A stretch of DNA of 64,000 nucleotides from Mycolicibacterium sediminis (GTDB lineage: Bacteria; Actinomycetota; Actinomycetes; Mycobacteriales; Mycobacteriaceae): the NCBI RefSeq assembly GCF_010731735.1, contig NZ_AP022588.1, positions 2,852,001-2,916,000 of the forward strand. The letters are read 5' to 3'. The position numbers were made by a program, and so were the translations under genes. Numbering within the stretch: position 1 is the first letter of the stretch; each line of letters begins with the position of its first letter. Of this stretch, positions 60,882 to 64,000 are shown one piece after another. The notes beneath the pieces were generated by a model. That model had not been told where the DNA came from. It did no database searches and saw only the letters and a program-made list of their open reading frames with translations.

Positions 60882-61300
60882 CGCTATTTTCCCCGTTGCA
60901 ACACGTTCGCTTGCCCCCCGGTTAGTGCGGTCTTGCGAGTACGTTATCTTGCTGCTCTACCGCTGGGCCTTGAACTGTTACATCACGACGTCGGCGGGCG
61001 GGCATCGAGGCCATGGTGTGTGGGCTGGGGTGAGGGGCACCGGCCCTGCGTGCGCCCGATCGGTTCAACACATCGCGCAACAGCTCCGAACTCAGGACCA
61101 GTGTGACTCATGGGGCCGGCTCCTAAGCTCGGCCGCCACACGTGATCTCCGCCAAGCCGACAAGCTCATAGAACGCTGATCTGCCACCGCAGAAAGCTTT
61201 CGCCCATGAACCCGGGGTGCGCATGTAGTTCGGTACCGACTGGCGTCTACGTCCGCGCTCGGCGATCCCGTCGTCATTCAGATCGCGGTTATTGCCCTAG
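60882..61300. other. Non-coding stretch between the ABC-3C operon and the integrase gene
   Basis: The 419-bp stretch separates the start of the effector gene from the end of the integrase gene, both on the minus strand. It must hold the ABC-3C promoter near 60882-61000 and the end of the integrase transcript. I found no convincing open frame, no copy of the tRNA 3' end and no clear hairpin. Confidence 0.5.
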
Positions 61301-62602
61301 TCACCCTTCAATCAAAAACGCCGCGACCTGCTCCGCAGCGTCTCGATCATCGTTCTTGAGCACATGCGCATAGGTCTGCAGGAAGAATCCGACGTCTGCG
61401 TGCCCGATGCGTTCGCTCACGATCTTGGGACTGACGCCAGCCTTCAGAGCGGCGGTCGCGTACGAGTGCCGAAGATCGTGGAAGGTGATTCGTTCGAGCC
61501 CGGCGGCAGCCGCCAAGCGGTCGAACCTCTGACGGATGGAATCGGGGTGCGGCGGTCGGCCGTCTTGGAACGTGAAGACGTAGTTCCCGGGGTGATAGTC
61601 CGTCCCGAAGAATGCCCGCTCTTCATCTTGGAGCTCACGCCACTGCTCCAGTGCCGCAGCGGTAGTTCGGTCAATCGCGATAGTTTGATCTGCGTTGCGC
61701 GTCTTTCCGCCGGCCTTATCTCGCGCGTGCCCGCCAACGACCACTCGGTTGTCGTGCACTGTGATCTCGCGAGCGTCCAGGTCGACGTCATGCCATCTGA
61801 GGCCACAGATCTGCCCGCGACGGATTCCGGTGGTGAGTTCTAGAAGAAAGAGCGCGGCGAATCGATCGTGGCTGACCGCCCGAAGAAACTTCTGTATCTG
61901 CTCCGGGTTCCACACAGTGCGCCGAGCCCGGGAACGCTTAGGCGGCCTCACGTTCGCTGCTGGGTTGTGAGCCTTGTACTTCCAGGCGACGGCATCGACC
62001 AACGCTCGGTGGATCATGGCGTGAATGTTTCGAACAGTCTTTGGTGCTAGCCCGGGATCCACCCTTCTCGGTACGATTCCTGCTTTGTACCGACGGACAG
62101 CGGCACGGGCGGCGTGAATCGTTGTGCCACAGGCCTCGGCGACTTCACGGGGTGCCGGCGACTCTCCGTCGACCACATGGCTCAGCCAATAGCGATACAT
62201 CTCGTAGTTTCGGTCTTGCTTGATCCGGCCTTCGGTAAGGAGTTTGGCGTACAGCTTCAGCAGTTGTGGCTCATCGAGCTGCTGGAGCTTCTCTGCCCCG
62301 ATGTGCGGCACAACGTAGCTCCTCGCGTAGTCCTTCCAGTTCTGCCACGTTGTGGCATCCATTGATGCCTCAACGGCGACGAACCATTCCGCGAAGAATT
62401 GAGCAACCGTGCGGGTAGAGGGTCGCACCACGCGACCCTGATCCGCTTCCCGCATTGCATCGCGACACGCTTTCCATGCCTCCTTCTCAGTCGGAAATCC
62501 GCCCTTCGAGATCGTGGGATATTCGCCGGTGGAAGCATCTCTTTCAGGCGCTCGGAAACGGTATGTCCATGTCCGCCCACGCTGATAGACGGCTCCCTTC
62601 AC
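61301..62602 (-). CDS. int: Tyrosine-type site-specific integrase
   Basis: The 433-residue phage-type recombinase is likely to insert the island into the adjacent tRNA. An N-terminal AP2-like arm-binding domain (residues 1-55) is followed by a SAM-like core-binding domain (about 63-125), an inserted helix-turn-helix-like region (about 130-180, PREVAEACGTTIHAARAAV) and the catalytic domain. Catalytic residues are Arg261 (TTGIRRGQ), His376 and Arg379 (HDLRHS), His401 (GHADVG) and the nucleophile Tyr411. The GTG start overlaps the excisionase-like stop as GTGA. All catalytic residues are intact, so the island may still be mobile. Confidence 0.93.
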   Translation of the reverse strand: MKGAVYQRGRTWTYRFRAPERDASTGEYPTISKGGFPTEKEAWKACRDAMREADQGRVVRPSTRTVAQFFAEWFVAVEASMDATTWQNWKDYARSYVVPHIGAEKLQQLDEPQLLKLYAKLLTEGRIKQDRNYEMYRYWLSHVVDGESPAPREVAEACGTTIHAARAAVRRYKAGIVPRRVDPGLAPKTVRNIHAMIHRALVDAVAWKYKAHNPAANVRPPKRSRARRTVWNPEQIQKFLRAVSHDRFAALFLLELTTGIRRGQICGLRWHDVDLDAREITVHDNRVVVGGHARDKAGGKTRNADQTIAIDRTTAAALEQWRELQDEERAFFGTDYHPGNYVFTFQDGRPPHPDSIRQRFDRLAAAAGLERITFHDLRHSYATAALKAGVSPKIVSERIGHADVGFFLQTYAHVLKNDDRDAAEQVAAFLIEG

Positions 62603-62781
62603 GAGGCGATCAACTCACGCAGTTCTGCAGTGACGATGTAGACGCGTCCTCCCAGCCTGCGCACAGGAAGCTCGCCAGATGCAGCGAGTCGGTAAGCAGC
62701 AGCGCGGCTAATTCCCAGAATGCTGGCCGCGCGGGGGACCGCGAGGAGCAGCGGAAGATGATCAAATACGTTTGACTCCAT
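62599..62781 (-). CDS. xis: Excisionase-like HTH protein (AlpA/MerR type)
   Basis: The 60-residue single-domain DNA-binding protein has the HTH_17 pattern: VPRAASILGISRAAAYRLAA followed by the wing LPVRRLGGRVYIV. Proteins of this size next to a tyrosine integrase generally act as recombination directionality factors. The gene overlaps the integrase start by 4 bp and begins 6 bp after the stop of the winged-helix protein gene, so the three form one unit. Confidence 0.85.
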   Translation of the reverse strand: MESNVFDHLPLLLAVPRAASILGISRAAAYRLAASGELPVRRLGGRVYIVTAELRELIAS

Positions 62782-62787
62782 TTGATT

Positions 62788-63597
62788 TCACCTCCCCTCA
62801 GCCGTCGTTGAATTGTCTCTAGACACTGACAGCTTCTGAGGGCTGCACCGCGGGCAGAACTCCGCTGCTTCTGTGCCGTCCGCCTGTGTGACTGTGATCG
62901 TGCGCGACAAGGGGTCTTCGCACTCGCCGCACCACGGCCTCTTTCGCCGGACGGAGAAGGTCGGTGGGGTTGGCAGCTCTGATAGCCGCGACGCGAGAAC
63001 GGCAGCGGGATTACGGACTCCCTCAGGCCGGGATGAAAGGTGGGCCAACAACGTTTGCGATGTCCAGCCCGCCGCGAAAGCCTCCTCGATTGCCGGTGAC
63101 AGTCTTCTCGCGTCTCTCCTGCTAATTCGCCACGGCGTGGGAAGAGACTCCAGCACGGAGGCCGATGATGGTTCGGGTGGTGGTTCTATTGAAGGGTTCA
63201 AGGGGTCCGCGAATTGGACCTCCGGCGGTCCGGGAGGTGAACCGTCTCGGTCTGGAGATTGGACGGTCCCGGTCGCGTTGGCGGACTGAGGGAGTCCGAC
63301 ATCAAGACTGGGGCGCGAGTGCGTCGCATCGGGAACTTTGAGGAGGTAGTGACTTGGGCGTCTGGCTCCGGATTTGTGGTACTGAGCAACTCGCACAACG
63401 AGCCCGGCCTCTTCCAGCTTGCTGAGCGCCTTTAGGACCGTGCTTCGCGCAGCACAAGATTCCGACACGAGCGTACCTAGGGACGGGTAGCAGGAGAGGC
63501 TCTGGTCTGCGCGGTTCGCTAGCAGCATGAGGATAAGACGCTCGATAGGAGTCTCGACCTCGATACTTATTGACCAGTTGAGTGCTTTCCAACTCAT
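62788..63597 (-). CDS. Winged-helix replication-type protein of the integrative element
   Basis: The 269-residue protein has an N-terminal HTH_36-like winged helix (about residues 1-95: IERLILMLLANRADQSL, CYPSLGTLVSES, ARSTVLKALSKLEEAGLVVR), as in plasmid and prophage replication initiators. A Pro/Ser-rich linker (about 100-155), a helical segment (RRDARRLSPAIEEAFAAGW) and a C-terminal zinc-ribbon candidate (CGECEDP and CPRC) follow. It is the first gene of the module with the excisionase and integrase. Replication or copy control of the excised element is the most likely role; transcriptional control is an alternative. Confidence 0.72.
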   Translation of the reverse strand: MSWKALNWSISIEVETPIERLILMLLANRADQSLSCYPSLGTLVSESCAARSTVLKALSKLEEAGLVVRVAQYHKSGARRPSHYLLKVPDATHSRPSLDVGLPQSANATGTVQSPDRDGSPPGPPEVQFADPLNPSIEPPPEPSSASVLESLPTPWRISRRDARRLSPAIEEAFAAGWTSQTLLAHLSSRPEGVRNPAAVLASRLSELPTPPTFSVRRKRPWCGECEDPLSRTITVTQADGTEAAEFCPRCSPQKLSVSRDNSTTAEGR

Positions 63598-64000
63598 CTA
63601 TCGCCCCTACTTACCAACATCATTGCGTCGATCATTCGGTTTCCACACTCTCTCGAACGGCTAAAGGCGAACGCTCGGACGGACGTCGTGCACGCTCGCT
63701 CCGGCTGTCACGAGCTGTAGCAATCTCGGTTAACCGGAACGTAGTTGAACGGATGAAACGGCGTCCACTACGTTGGGCAACTTAGTCAGATTTCAATGCC
63801 TGTCGTCATCCCGCCCGGACAAAAGGCGATCTGGAACGGTGCGGGGCGCTACGCCGCGACCGGCCATGTCGTCTGCGCAAGGGGGCATCAGAAACATCCA
63901 CGCAGGGACCGCGGGTATGCGTCCTCTGTGGTCTATCCGTGCGAGCCTGGCAACCCGAAACTAGTTTTGCAGCAGCATGGTTGATCACTAGTTGAGTGCT
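63598..64000. other. Right-edge region of the island, no gene supported
   Basis: The 403-bp stretch probably contains the promoter of the winged-helix/xis/int unit. It has one clear symmetric element: AACGTAGT (63738-63745) and ACTACGTT (63767-63774), inverted with a 21-bp spacer, plausible as an operator or origin repeat. Short open frames are present but none has a ribosome-binding site or recognisable product. Confidence 0.4.

Noticed and set aside
60882..61300. Possible second attachment site between the ABC-3C operon and int
   Set aside because: No stretch matching the tRNA 3' end (GGTTCGAATCC or TCCCCGCTACCA) could be found there.
63796..63984. 62-codon plus-strand frame near the right edge
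   Set aside because: No ribosome-binding site or known motif; composition does not stand out from random sequence.

Overview
The window is high-G+C actinobacterial DNA and almost certainly comes from a fast-growing mycobacterium (Mycolicibacterium type). From about 1 to 56.8 kb it carries the gene neighbourhood known in M. tuberculosis as Rv3234c to Rv3193c, read in the opposite orientation. Markers that fix this are desA3 with its reductase, rsgA-aroA, sigH-rshA, the TB7.3 biotin protein, pdtaS, whiB1, entC, rhlE, TB9.4, moeZ, the adnA-adnB recombination helicase-nuclease, nudC, mrx1, uvrD2, whiB7 and a UPF0182 membrane protein. Genes absent from, or different to, that M. tuberculosis order include an amino-acid permease with a universal stress protein, an aldo/keto reductase and a TetR/NADP-reductase pair.

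Layout: 1-4.7 kb holds the 3' part of a WS/DGAT acyltransferase, a tandem universal stress protein, an APC permease fused to a stress-protein-like tail, and a small conserved protein. 4.8-7.3 kb is the stearoyl-CoA desaturase system, with near-identical operator-like repeats in front of both genes. 7.4-15.1 kb has the aldo/keto reductase, rsgA and aroA, a YedK-type SRAP protein, two methyltransferases, a short-chain dehydrogenase and a YbaK deacylase. 15.1-18.6 kb is a regulatory cluster: sigma-H with its zinc anti-sigma factor, the 24-residue ribosomal protein bL37, the biotinylated protein, the kinase PdtaS and WhiB1. 18.8-33.9 kb is mostly metabolism and envelope genes. 33.9-47.4 kb concentrates DNA repair, redox and antibiotic-response genes (AdnAB, UvrD2, NudC, Mrx1, WhiB7 with an attenuator leader). 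47.4-56.8 kb ends the conserved block.

At 56,892 there is an initiator-type tRNA-Met. Beyond it the base composition falls and codon use changes, which marks a genomic island continuing to the right edge. The island has an integration module (winged-helix replication-type protein, excisionase-like HTH protein and tyrosine integrase, tightly packed on the minus strand) and a cargo operon of three overlapping or abutting genes. I interpret these three as an ABC-three-component (ABC-3C) conflict system: a nuclease-like effector, a small middle component and a Rad50-like DUF3732 ABC ATPase. This is the most novel part of the window. No second attachment site could be found, so the right end of the island is probably outside the window.

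No rRNA, CRISPR array or intact insertion sequence was seen.
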